DNA from: Arcuatula senhousia | Taxonomy: Eukaryota > Mollusca > Bivalvia > Mytilida > Mytilidae | Length of the DNA stretch: 64,000 nt | Reading direction: 5' to 3' | Assembly: GCA_963971305.1 (NCBI GenBank) | Contig: OZ020313.1 | Span: 56,244,203-56,308,202, forward strand | Part shown: piece by piece, positions 1 to 9,202 of the stretch | Layout of the letters: each line of letters starts with the position of its first letter | Position numbering within the stretch: the first letter of the stretch is position 1 | Made by a program: the position numbers and the translations under genes | Notes under the pieces: model-generated | Seen by the model: only the letters and a program-made list of their open reading frames with translations | The model's database searches: none | What the model was told of the DNA's origin: nothing

Positions 1-480
1 TATAAGCTGTATAACTGTCACCCATAGTGATGGATACCATGAATGAAGTAAGCAATACACATTCTAGCCAGGGGGCAACTCTTGTGAGAAAAACAGGAAT
101 GATTACTAATATGGACATTAATGTGTCACCATAACATAAAACACTTGTGAGGTTTTAGGGGACGGTCGTTACTACTTCTAAGATTGATCAAAATTAATTC
201 CTAATGTTAGAATGATTAAATACTGTCAAAGAGCGACATAAATGTCCAATAATGACAAACAGGTCGTAAAGTTTATACAACCAGATTGATACGTTCTACA
301 TCAAAACACTCTTTGACGCACTGATTCTTACTTAAAATCATCTTTTGGAAAAACAAATTATTATAAAAATACATACATGACATATAATCAGTTAACAAAA
401 TTACTGATATGTTTTAAAATGTCCTAAGACCAAAAAGCAGGATTGTATATCTATTAATATTGGTTGGACGTTGAACAACT
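1..480. other. No recognisable feature
   Basis: AT-rich sequence with short open frames only. I see no splice-flanked exon, terminal inverted repeat or tandem repeat here. Confidence 0.5.
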
Positions 481-540
481 GTAATGACAAAAACGTACAA
501 GGCTATACAATTGGTATTTTTAAAGTTTTCTTCTATGCAT

Positions 541-670
541 TACTTAGCCAATCCTCCAAAGTCAGGTTCCCTCAGCATTCAATACCCTGACTTTAGAGGA
601 CTGAGGGAGCGGGACGTGGACTCCAAAAACCTGACTTGGGGGACTGAGGTAGACTTGCTACAAGTCCCTC
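541..670. repeat. Diverged outlying units of the 42-bp minisatellite
   Basis: One unit lies in reverse orientation (TCCTCCAAAGTCAGGTTCCC) and is followed directly by a forward unit (GGGAGCGGGACGTGGACTCC). They precede the main array by about 200 bp. The head-to-head arrangement suggests the array once had an inverted partner. Confidence 0.6.
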
Positions 671-825
671 TTTAGTTAAGATATTACAAATGTATATTCC
701 ACTGATAAGAAATATCTCTGATTGTTGCGGGACCACCACATCTCACATTTCCCTTTGATACTAAATGGCCCATTAATATAATTTTGAAATTAAAAATTAA
801 TTATAATTAGAAAGGGACTTGTAAC

Positions 826-1850
826 AAGTCTAGGACTGAGGGAACGGGACGTGGATTAAAAAACCTGACTTGGGGGAATGAAAGAGTGGGACGTGTACTC
901 AAACCCTGACTTGGTGGGATTGAGAGAGCGGGTCATGGACAAAAAAATCTGCATGACTTGGGGGGATTGAGGGAGCGGGACGTAGACTGAAAAAGCTTAA
1001 TTTGGGGATTGAGAGAGCGGGATGTACATGTACACCCAAAAACCTAGCTGGGGGGATTAGCGGAGCGGGAAGTGGACTAAAAAACCTGACATAGAGGATA
1101 GAGATAGCGGGACGTGGACTCAAAAACCTGATTGGAGGATTGAGGGAGCGGGACGTGGACTCAAAAACCTGACATTGAGGGATTGCAGGAGCAAAAACCT
1201 GACTTGGGGGGTTGAGAGAACGGGATGTTGACTCAAAAACCTGGCTTTGGGGACTGAGGGAACGGGACGTGGAGTCAAAAACCTGGCTTTGGGGACTGAG
1301 GGAACGGGACGTGGAGTCAAAAACCTGGCTTTGGGGACTGAGGGAACGGGACGTGGACTCAAAAACCTGGCTTTGGGGACTGAAGGAACGGAACGTGGAC
1401 TCAAAAACCTGGCTTTGGGGACTGAGGGAACGGGACGTGGACTCAAAAACCTGGCTTTGGGGACTGAGGGAACGGAACGTGGACTAAAAAACCTGGCTTT
1501 GGGGACTGAGGGAACGGAACGTGGACTAAAAAACCTGGCTTTGGGGACTGAGGGAACGGGACGTGGACTAAAAAACCTGGCTTTGGGGACTGAGGGAACG
1601 GGACGTGGACTCAAAAACCTGGCTTTGGGGACTGAGGGAACGGGACGTGGACTCAAAAATTAACCTGGCTTTTGGGACTGAGGGAACGGGACGTGGAGTC
1701 AAAAACCTGACTTTTAGGGGGATTGAGGGAGCGGGTAGTGGACTCAAAACTATTACTTGGGTGGATTGAGGGAGCGGCACTTGGACTCAAAAACCTGACT
1801 TTGGGAATTGAAGGAGCGGAACAACTAAAAAACCTGCCTTGACAGGATGT
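826..1850. repeat. 42-bp minisatellite array
   Basis: Roughly 20 or more units of 42 bp, built on CTGAGGGAACGGGACGTGG, then ACTCAAAAACCTGGCTTTGG. Units in the centre (about 1215-1700) are nearly identical; those at both edges are diverged, the usual pattern when a tandem array is homogenised centrally. Because 42 is a multiple of three, several frames stay open on both strands and would encode 14-residue repeats. These are by-products of the period; there is no start context, splice site or domain to support a gene. Confidence 0.9.
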
Positions 1851-1980
1851 ACTTAGCTTATGGCTATTTAGTAGATTTTTTCCGAGTGATTGTACATCAG
1901 TAGGACCTATTAGAGTTAAAAAAAAACAATCCTTTCTGGTCAAAATACAAATGACAACAAAGTTCCAGACAATAAATTTT

Positions 1981-2033
1981 GCTACGCCTGACGCGCGTTT
2001 CGTCTATTCAAGACTCATCAGAGGCGCTCTACC
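1981..2033 (-). ncRNA. Type I hammerhead ribozyme, copy 1
   Basis: Read on the minus strand the order is stem I (GCGCCT), core CTGATGA, stem II GTC-TTGAATA-GAC, core GAAA, very short stem III C-GCGC-G, cleavage triplet GTC, then stem I partner AGGCGT. All invariant core positions are present and stem I pairs over six bases with a terminal G-U. Predicted cleavage lies between plus positions 1990 and 1989. The very short stem III is typical of metazoan type I hammerheads, which tend to act best as dimers. Confidence 0.88.
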
Positions 2034-2339
2034 AAAAATATTGAAAATGCCAAACACTGTATAAATATGAAGAGCATAGAACAGTATAACCAAAAATACC
2101 AAACTGGGGAACCAAATTATTACTAAGATAATCAACCTATGTCTGGGGTAGGAAGAACCTTAGGGTTTAGACAATTTTGAAATTTAGACGGATAATTTAA
2201 AGCTTTGATGTATTCTCCAACTCAAAAAGTGTTGGTGCCGGAGCGGGCTAACCTCGGGGAATTTACACTCCACCAGCAGTGCTAACCTTCACGTGTGTTC
2301 GAAATACAAATGACAACAAAGTTCCAGACAATAAATTTT

Positions 2340-2392
2340 GCTACGCCTGACGCGCGTTTCGTCTATTCAAGACTCATCAGAGGCGCTCTACC
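2340..2392 (-). ncRNA. Type I hammerhead ribozyme, copy 2
   Basis: Identical in sequence to the copy 359 bp upstream, with the same stems I-III, CTGATGA and GAAA cores and GTC cleavage triplet. Two intact ribozymes in the same orientation are what excision of a monomer RNA requires. Confidence 0.88.
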
Positions 2393-2430
2393 AAAAATAT
2401 TGAAAATGCCAAACACTGTATAAATATGAA

Positions 2431-2556
2431 CAATTATAATGTAGTAATGACACGTCGAATATAACCATTCCTTTTTAAAAATATCTTGGTTAGGTAGACT
2501 TACTCATTATATCAAAATGTTCCCAATAGATTTAAAGTAATATTGAAGGTTCTCTT
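2431..2556. other. No recognisable feature
   Basis: AT-rich spacer between the hammerhead dimer and the hairpin-headed repeat. Confidence 0.4.
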
Positions 2557-2960
2557 GTGTTGGTTAGGTACATGTATACCCCCTCTTTGAAGAAGAGAGG
2601 GGTATACTTGCTTAAACCTGTCTGCCCTTCCGCCCATCCTTCCGTCCGTCCGACATATAACTTTCGTGACAGCTTTCTCAGCAACTACGAACGGTCCAAC
2701 CATAGTGACTTGAATTTTGTATATGGCTTCAGTATGACGTTCTTTATTTCGAGTACCGAAATTAAGTCTGTCGGTTATCAAATTTCTGTTTACAGACTTC
2801 GTCAATTTCAACATTACTACCCAATTGTTATAAATTTTCGTAACAATTATTTTGGCAACTACTTATCACAGGTACTTGATATGTTTGCTAAATGGCTTCA
2901 GTATGAGGTCCTTTATCGCGACTACCGACATACATGGCTATGGCTAGAAAACTTTCCAAG
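2557..2960 (+). repeat. Hairpin-headed dispersed repeat with CCGTCCGTCC tract
   Basis: It opens with a near-perfect hairpin (arms GTATACCCC and GGGGTATAC around TCTTTGAAGAAGA), followed by a CCGTCCGTCCG tract and AT-rich sequence. A relative lies in reverse orientation at 44200-44580. It is disrupted by, or abuts, the LINE that starts near 2961. It encodes no recognisable protein. Confidence 0.55.
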
Positions 2961-5284
2961 TCTCCTTGGGATATCAATTTAAGACATAAAGTACATTTTG
3001 AAAAGAAACAATATAATCGTCTGATTAGAAAAAAACACAGGATTCATAAATAAAAACTTTTAAACTGTATGATGGATGCATCTGAAAAAAATCCAAATGA
3101 ATTTTGGAAATTAGTTAATTCTCTCAAAGATAAAAGAGACGATCCAAGTTGTAATATTGCCTCTCAAGATTGGTCTATATATTTCAAAAATTTAATGAAT
3201 AAAAATTACACAACTTGCTACTCTGCCAGTGATGTAAAAGAGTGTTTGAGTAATAACAATGAAGTGTTGAATGGGGATATTTCAGCTGAGGAACTAGTAA
3301 AAGCGGTGAAATCTCTTAAAAATAATAAGTCGACAGGTTTAGATGGTATAAGTAATGAGATGATCAAGGCATCATCAGGTATTTTTTCAAAATTGTATGT
3401 AGAAATTTTCAATATTATATTGAAAACAGGTACTTATCCTTCAATATGGAGAGAAAATATTATTAAACCATTATTCAAAGGAGGTGACATGAATGACCCT
3501 TCTTGTTACAGAGGAATTGCTTTATCCAGCTGTCTCAGTAAACTATTTACTAAAATTTCATTTAATAGGTTAGAAGTTTTTCTGGAAAAGAATGATATAA
3601 TTTGTAGTGAGCAAAAGGTTTCAGAAAGGAAATGAGAACTAGTGATCATATTTTTACTCTAAAAACATTAATAGATAAATATTTCAAGAGAAAGAAATGC
3701 ATCTTTGCTTCTTTCATTGACTTGAAGAAAGCCTTTGACACGGTCAATCGCAGTGCTTTACTTTTTAAATTATCTCAGTTGAACATTCGTGGTAACTTTT
3801 TTAATGTTCTAGTAAATATGTACAAAAATGTAACATTTTGTGTATCACTTAATGATGGGTTAACTGATAATTTTGAAACCAATATTGGTGTTAAACAAGG
3901 TTGTATTCTAAGTCCTACATTATTTTCCCTTTACATTAATGATTTAATTTGTGAATTTGGAATTGACTGTGAACCTGTATTGTTGAATGGAAAATCTATA
4001 CCATGTTTATTGTATGCAGATGATATTGTGTTATTGTCTGAGTCATCTAATGGTTTACAAAACTCTTTAGATAAATTGAAATCTTTTTGTGATAAATGGA
4101 ATCTTGAAGTGAATATAATCAAAACAAAAGTTATTATTTTTAACAAATCTGGTAAAATGCTTAAAGGATATTCATTTTATTACAATAACCAACTTTTAGA
4201 TCTAGTAAAGCAGTATAAATATCTTGGTATTATTTTAAAGCCATCTGGTTCTTTTGTTGATGCCATTTGTTATTTATCTAAGAAAGCCAAGAAGGCCATG
4301 TTTTGTATTAGCAAAGCTATTTTTTCAGAAAAAAGTAATATTCCACTACACATGAAACTATTTGATACATGTGTGAAACCTTTACTGTACTGTAGTGAAA
4401 TATGGACTATACCTCAGATATTGAAAGGTAAACATTTTATGGATTTTGAACATAACTATGATCAATTCATCCCAACCAAAATACAACTTCAATTTTCAAA
4501 ATACATACTGGGAATTCATAAGTCAGCTTCTAATTTAGCAGTTTTTGGTGAGTTGGGACTGTACCCATTGGCTATAAATGCACTGAAATCTAGTGTTGAA
4601 TATTGGTTTCACATTTTAAAGGCAAAAAATACTGACTTAATTTCTAAAGCTTATGAAGATAATATATCAGTTGGGAACAGTTTATTTGATAAATTTAAAT
4701 TATTCTTGAGTTTTATTGGTTTTAACCATGTTTGGGAAAACCAGGGAACTTTCTCTATTAAGAAAACCCTGAATGCCATATTTGACAGGTTAAAGAACAG
4801 GCTTCAGAGTCATTAGCTTAAAATGATGTTTGATGATAAAAGATCAGTTGGTGGCAATAAGTTAAGAACATATCGAAAGTTCAAAAAGGATTTTGAAAGG
4901 GAAAAATATTTATATACTGATGTTGATAAGCGTGTACTTTCAAATTATATTAGAATTCGTATTAGTAATAGTAATTTGAATATTGAAAAAGGAAGACATA
5001 AAAATTTAGCAGTAGAAGAAAGGGTATGTGAGTTATGTCATGATGGTATTGAGGATGAGTTTCACTTTTTAATGTATTGTACAAGATTACAAAGTCAACG
5101 TAAAGACCTTTTTTGTGGTATTTCTGAAATATTACCTTCTTTTTCAAAGTTATCTACGGAGAAACAGTTTTTATTTCTTCTTACAAGCAACGATTTAGAT
5201 ATATGTAAAGTTATTATTACTGGAGTAAACAATATGTATAATTGCAATCTAAAGTTAAAAAAAAATATTGATGTTTCCTTTTAA
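2961..5284 (+). pseudogene. Non-LTR retrotransposon (LINE) reverse transcriptase, 5'-truncated and broken
   Basis: Frame-corrected translation gives the region before the RT domain, the RT fingers (motif KSTGLDGISNEM), RT palm (FIDLKKAFDTVN, GVKQGCILSP) and the catalytic YADD box at 4013-4024. A thumb follows, then a C-terminal Cys/His cluster (CELCHDGIEDEFHFLMYC) typical of several mollusc LINE clades. The endonuclease domain is missing, so the copy is 5'-truncated. Lesions are an in-frame TAA at 3051, a one-base deletion near 3615-3617 that shifts frame, and a TAG at 4814 replacing what is probably Trp. A dead copy; the clade cannot be fixed by eye. Confidence 0.9.
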
Positions 5285-5540
5285 GAATATCAATAAGTTG
5301 GGTCAAAGATAGATAACTCTATTCAGGTTCTAGTCCTCAGCTGGAATAACACATAACTAATAAAATGGGTGACTTATTATAATCAAAAATTGCTGGCTTA
5401 TATATAATATGTTTATATTAAATATGCCTGTATTTTATGTTCATATGAACACTTGTTTTGTTATTTTGTATTTGTATTTTGATGATAGATCAATTTTTGG
5501 TCTTTATATCAATAAAATTACTTACTTACTTACTTACATG
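5285..5540 (+). mobile_element. LINE 3' UTR with (ACTT)n tail
   Basis: About 230 bp of AT-rich sequence follows the LINE stop and ends in AATAAAATTACTTACTTACT, a short tetranucleotide tail. Such simple-repeat tails are the usual 3' end of non-LTR elements with target-primed reverse transcription. Confidence 0.75.
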
Positions 5541-5661
5541 TAAGTAGAAGATAATGAAATGTGGAATAAGTGTACAACCTACAATAGAAACGACAATTCT
5601 AATATGGGGCCCGGAAAGAACAATAGAAACCATGGCGACAATCCATGTTTAAATTCCAATA

Positions 5662-6335
5662 AGGTAGTACTCCACAATTAGGATTTTTTCACAGTATTGT
5701 TTTCGTATGTGGCCCCTGTGAACTTTTTTGTTAAATGAAAAAAATGATTCGTTTTGGTCTTAAAACAAGACAAATAAAAAATCTGGACCCGTTATATAAA
5801 AATTACGATCCACGGTTATTGTTTTAAAGAATAATTTCAAAAAATCAATACCAATGATCATAAAGCGTCGCTTCCGGCTGTGCATGGTGACCAGCGGATG
5901 GGCTTAAATTTAAATTTTGTGCTATTTTTAGATTTTTAAGTTTGAACAATTTTAGCGGAAAAAAGAGCCGAAGTCGGATAGGTTTATTTGGTTTTAAAAG
6001 AAAGGACTGTTTTCGGGCTTTCATTTCATACATGTTACGTTTCACCTGAACCGAAAGCTCGACTACTGGCAACGTTCAAAAAAAGGACAAAACCCCGATT
6101 TTTGCGTATTTTTGTCCCCAAATTTTTGACAAATGTTAAGAGTTGCTAGGGGCAACGAGTACAACAAAGAAACCAAATACGGCATTAAACACGACTAAAC
6201 ATGCCCGGAGTTTGGAACACCACCTTGTTTAAAGTGCAAATAGCAGTTTAAGCGATTACAAGAACCCAGGACAAAATAGTCAACGTCGAGCACATGCAAA
6301 AATGAGCTTAATAAATTAATTGTGGAGTACTACCT
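5662..6335. mobile_element. MITE with perfect 19-bp terminal inverted repeats
   Basis: AGGTAGTACTCCACAATTA at 5662-5680 is repeated exactly in inverse orientation at 6317-6335. The 674-bp interior has no long reading frame. The target duplication cannot be read with confidence, so the superfamily is open. Confidence 0.8.
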
Positions 6336-6516
6336 AAAACACAGGTCGACGTCACAGTTCATTTTGCGCTAAAAATGGCGACGTCATCATTTGATTTAAC
6401 GCTGAAATTGCCAACGTCAGGATCATTTGCACATAAACGTAGCAAAAAACAACAAAATGGCTTCTGTAGCATTGTACACTATAGGTCTTTGAAAACACAA
6501 AATTGTCATATTAGAA

Positions 6517-6694
6517 TAGAAATAATTCATGTCCGGCCGTGGTTTATTTTCGATTTAACCATGGGTGCCCATTATTTTCGTGTATTTAACCCCTCGCTCC
6601 GCTGCGCTACGCTCTGGGTAAAATATCCACGAAAATAATGGGCACCCATGGTTAAATCTCCAATAAACCACGGGCGGCCATGAATTATTTCTAA
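6517..6694. repeat. Foldback (long inverted repeat)
   Basis: Two arms of about 80 bp pair almost throughout (core ATTTAACCATGGGTGCCCAT) around a short GC-richer centre (CTCGCTCCGCTGCGCTACGC). Arm divergence is a few percent plus small indels. A second foldback with a similar layout lies at 10871-11033. Confidence 0.85.
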
Positions 6695-6699
6695 ATTTA

Positions 6700-6915
6700 A
6701 AAACATCCACAGCGGAAAACATCCTGCAGCCTTCAGTGTGACCAGTGGTCGCTGCTCGCTGTTTTTCAATTGGCCCTGGATTGAAAATAAACTACATATG
6801 ATTCAAGTCCAATCCTAACGTGCAATGAAAGACCTTCTTCTTGTCAAAACAATTAATATAAAGTTTACGAAAGCCTGGCTTAGGACAGGCACATATAAAA
6901 TGTGGCGGGGTTATA
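6700..6915 (+). repeat. Dispersed repeat family C
   Basis: Contains the family core GGAAAACATCCTGCAGCCTT, then GACCAGTGGTCGCTGCTCGC and, downstream, GGCTTAGGACAGGCACATAT. Other copies are at 11890, 12485, 20195, 35385, 46130, 48080 and 48712. Function unknown; it looks like the end of a retroelement. Confidence 0.6.
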
Positions 6916-8435
6916 AGACTTGTTTACCGACTTTGTCAATATGGAGGGTAGCTTGGGTATACGGAGTGAGCAGATGCTCACAGATTCCTTGTTAAGACCA
7001 GATTTCAATTGCTGATAACTTGTATTGAAAATACAAATATAAATTGAATTCCAAGGCCATTTATGTATTCAGGCGTTTCTTAAAACTTACCTTGCGTACA
7101 CTCTCAAAAACACAAGGAAAGCTTTAAAATTCTATGAATATATAATAGTTACAGTATAAATATGTTTTTCTCCCAGTTTTTATTTCCCTGAAGAAGGTCT
7201 TTTGACCGAAAGTACTCGTTTTATATTTGATTTTTTTAAAGTGATATGTTTATGTGTATTTATAATTCGATTTTACCTTTTAACCTTGTGGCGTACCTGA
7301 CTTTTAGTATAATTGTAAATATGTTCAGGACCGACCATTTACATGTACATGTAACTTGAAGGGGGTACCTTTTTGTCAGAATATTAATAAAACATGTAAG
7401 ACGCAATAATTGTTTATGTTTAGAATTATTTATTTAGAAGAAATTATTCTCCTGAATAGTTTGTCAAACTCTGTGATCAAAATAATTCAGATACAAATAG
7501 TTTTAAGGATAGCAGACCATAAGGTCTTCCAATTTCAATCCATCACGTTTAATGGTCCGTCCCATACTTTTAACAGTTTGGTAAATGTAGATAGATTATC
7601 TTTATACTATATATTTGAGACAAACACAGCGAAAGCGAAAAACAATAAACACCTGACTTATTGAGTGATGACAATAACTGTCAATCAATGATATAATGTT
7701 AAGACCGTTCTACAAGGAAATCAAAAGACTTATATTGGATAACAAAATAGTTACAACACATACGGTACTAAATATTAGCTTAATGCCAAATAAAACACAA
7801 TATTAACATTTTGCTTATATAAGTATAAGTAATCAATTCACAAGAAAATGCGAAGTCATCACCAAAAATAACGTTTTGGGATCTACAATATGTTCTACAT
7901 GTACTAAGTAAAACTCTATTTAGTGAAATATTGCACCTGTTTTCTCCATTAAGTTTACATTTGAAAACAGACTGATCTGTGCGATCTTTTAATGGTACTC
8001 TAAAAACTTTGACCAATGTATATCACAGTCTAATAATGCCACAATAAACACAATTCGAGGACAAGGTGGCCACAATGCCACAAACATTACACGGTGGAAC
8101 ACGTGAGGATATGTATTACAGAAATCGTCAATTTGCAAATAATGCGAATAAGATAAAGCAATCAGACAAATAAACATATAAAATCGATATCTTCAAATCT
8201 GCATGTACAGCAATGTATTTGCAAACATAGAACGCGTCAAAAGCTGAAACCGAAGAGCACGGTTAACTCATCCTCTATATTTAAGACAACAAGGTTCGTT
8301 GTTCGTCATGATTTCATAAAATCTCTTACAACTTGTGAGGATTGTCTTGATGAAAGGTGCAAGTCCAGTGTGTGGGAAGAACACAATCTCCGTACAATAC
8401 ACATTTATATAGTTCGAAATAATGGTTATAGAATC
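6916..8435. other. No gene seen; one hammerhead-like motif
   Basis: AT-rich sequence with short open frames lacking splice context or domain similarity. At 7190-7222 there is CTGAAGAAGGTC-TTTT-GACCGAAA, which resembles a hammerhead core but has CTGAAGA instead of CTGATGA. Confidence 0.45.
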
Positions 8436-8439
8436 AACG

Positions 8440-8600
8440 AACTGGGATGCTCAATCTCAATTCTTAATGAAAAACAAAAGACAAGCCAGGGAGAAGCCAT
8501 ATATCCGAGGAGATCGAAAACCTGAATTGGTATAGGCAATGAAATGGTAAATTAAAACAGGTTTTATTGCACCAAACCTTCCTATGCAAGTAGGCTAAAG
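8440..8600 (-). repeat. Decayed Penelope-like element 3' flank fragment
   Basis: Weak but ordered match, in reverse orientation, to the terminal repeat of the element at 54.3-57.8 kb (landmarks GAACTGGGATG...CAATCTCA, AACAGGTTTTATTGCACCAA). Confidence 0.45.
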
Positions 8601-8799
8601 TGGGGCTTGATTTTTTGTATTATTCATCGGATTAGTCTTTTGTTTATTTTGTTGACCCCTCGTTTACACTTTGCTTTCTTGTAAAAAAGACCAATTTCAT
8701 TTCATTTCATATAAATTAATAGACATCATTTTTACGATAGGTTATTTGAAAGTTTAAAGTTGATGAAGATGCACAAATTTGTTTTTAAAACAGCCTATA

Positions 8800-8960
8800 G
8801 CTCGTTACATAAGAATAATAAGAATAAGTTGGTTTATTACTAATAAAGAACCCATGAAGGGCATACATTCACAAACTAGTAATATGATTGGACATGTGCC
8901 ATAACATATTACAATTAGAAGACACAGGACCATAAAAGACACTCCATTGTATACTGTGAA
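8800..8960 (-). repeat. Possible LINE 3' end fragment
   Basis: Read on the minus strand it ends AATAAACCAACTTATTCTTA followed by TTATTC-type repeats, resembling a non-LTR 3' tail. It lies just downstream of the dehydrogenase stop and could also supply that gene's AATAAA signal. Confidence 0.35.
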
Positions 8961-9052
8961 TGCATTGCATATATTGCCAATTGAGCGTTTTAAAAAAATT
9001 TATATTCATACAAGTGCAATCGTTTTTATATAAAAAAAATCTCTCGGAGGTC

Positions 9053-9202
9053 CTAAGCGGAAGTCATTCTGTTTTTATTTCCGTAGTTAATTTCGGCTCC
9101 TCCTGTTATGTTTAGATCTAATCCAGTACAAAATGTTGCATCAGTTGCTAAAAATAGACAGGCTTTTGCCACTTCCTCTATAGTGCAGAATCTTCCAACC
9201 AT
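9053..9202 (-). CDS. HSD17B14-like exon 9 (terminal)
   Basis: 150 nt from acceptor TTTTTTTCAG to TAG at 9053. Encodes MVGRFCTIEEVAKACLFLAT and the C-terminal FCTGLDLNITGGAEINYG. Confidence 0.9.
   Translation of the reverse strand: MVGRFCTIEEVAKACLFLATDATFCTGLDLNITGGAEINYGNKNRMTSA

Larger units (their letters stand above)
1947..2430 (-). mobile_element. Retrozyme-like dimer: 359-bp tandem unit with two hammerhead ribozymes
   Basis: A segment starting ATACAAATGACAACAAAGTT recurs 359-360 bp downstream, giving about 1.3 tandem copies of one unit. Each repeat contains a type I hammerhead ribozyme on the minus strand (1981-2033 and 2340-2392). A monomeric relative lies at 58973-59346. Tandem units carrying type I hammerheads that yield small circular RNAs are known in metazoans including bivalves. 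Cleavage at both sites of a minus-strand transcript would release a 359-nt RNA (inference). No protein is encoded, so mobilisation would need another element's reverse transcriptase. Confidence 0.8.

Noticed and set aside
1120..1656. Long open frames on both strands encoding 14-residue Pro/Arg or Gly-rich repeats
   Set aside because: They arise because the 42-bp minisatellite period is a multiple of three; there is no start context, domain or splice support.
7190..7222. Hammerhead-like CTGAAGA...GAAA motif
   Set aside because: The invariant U of CTGATGA is A, and no stem I partner or cleavage triplet follows.
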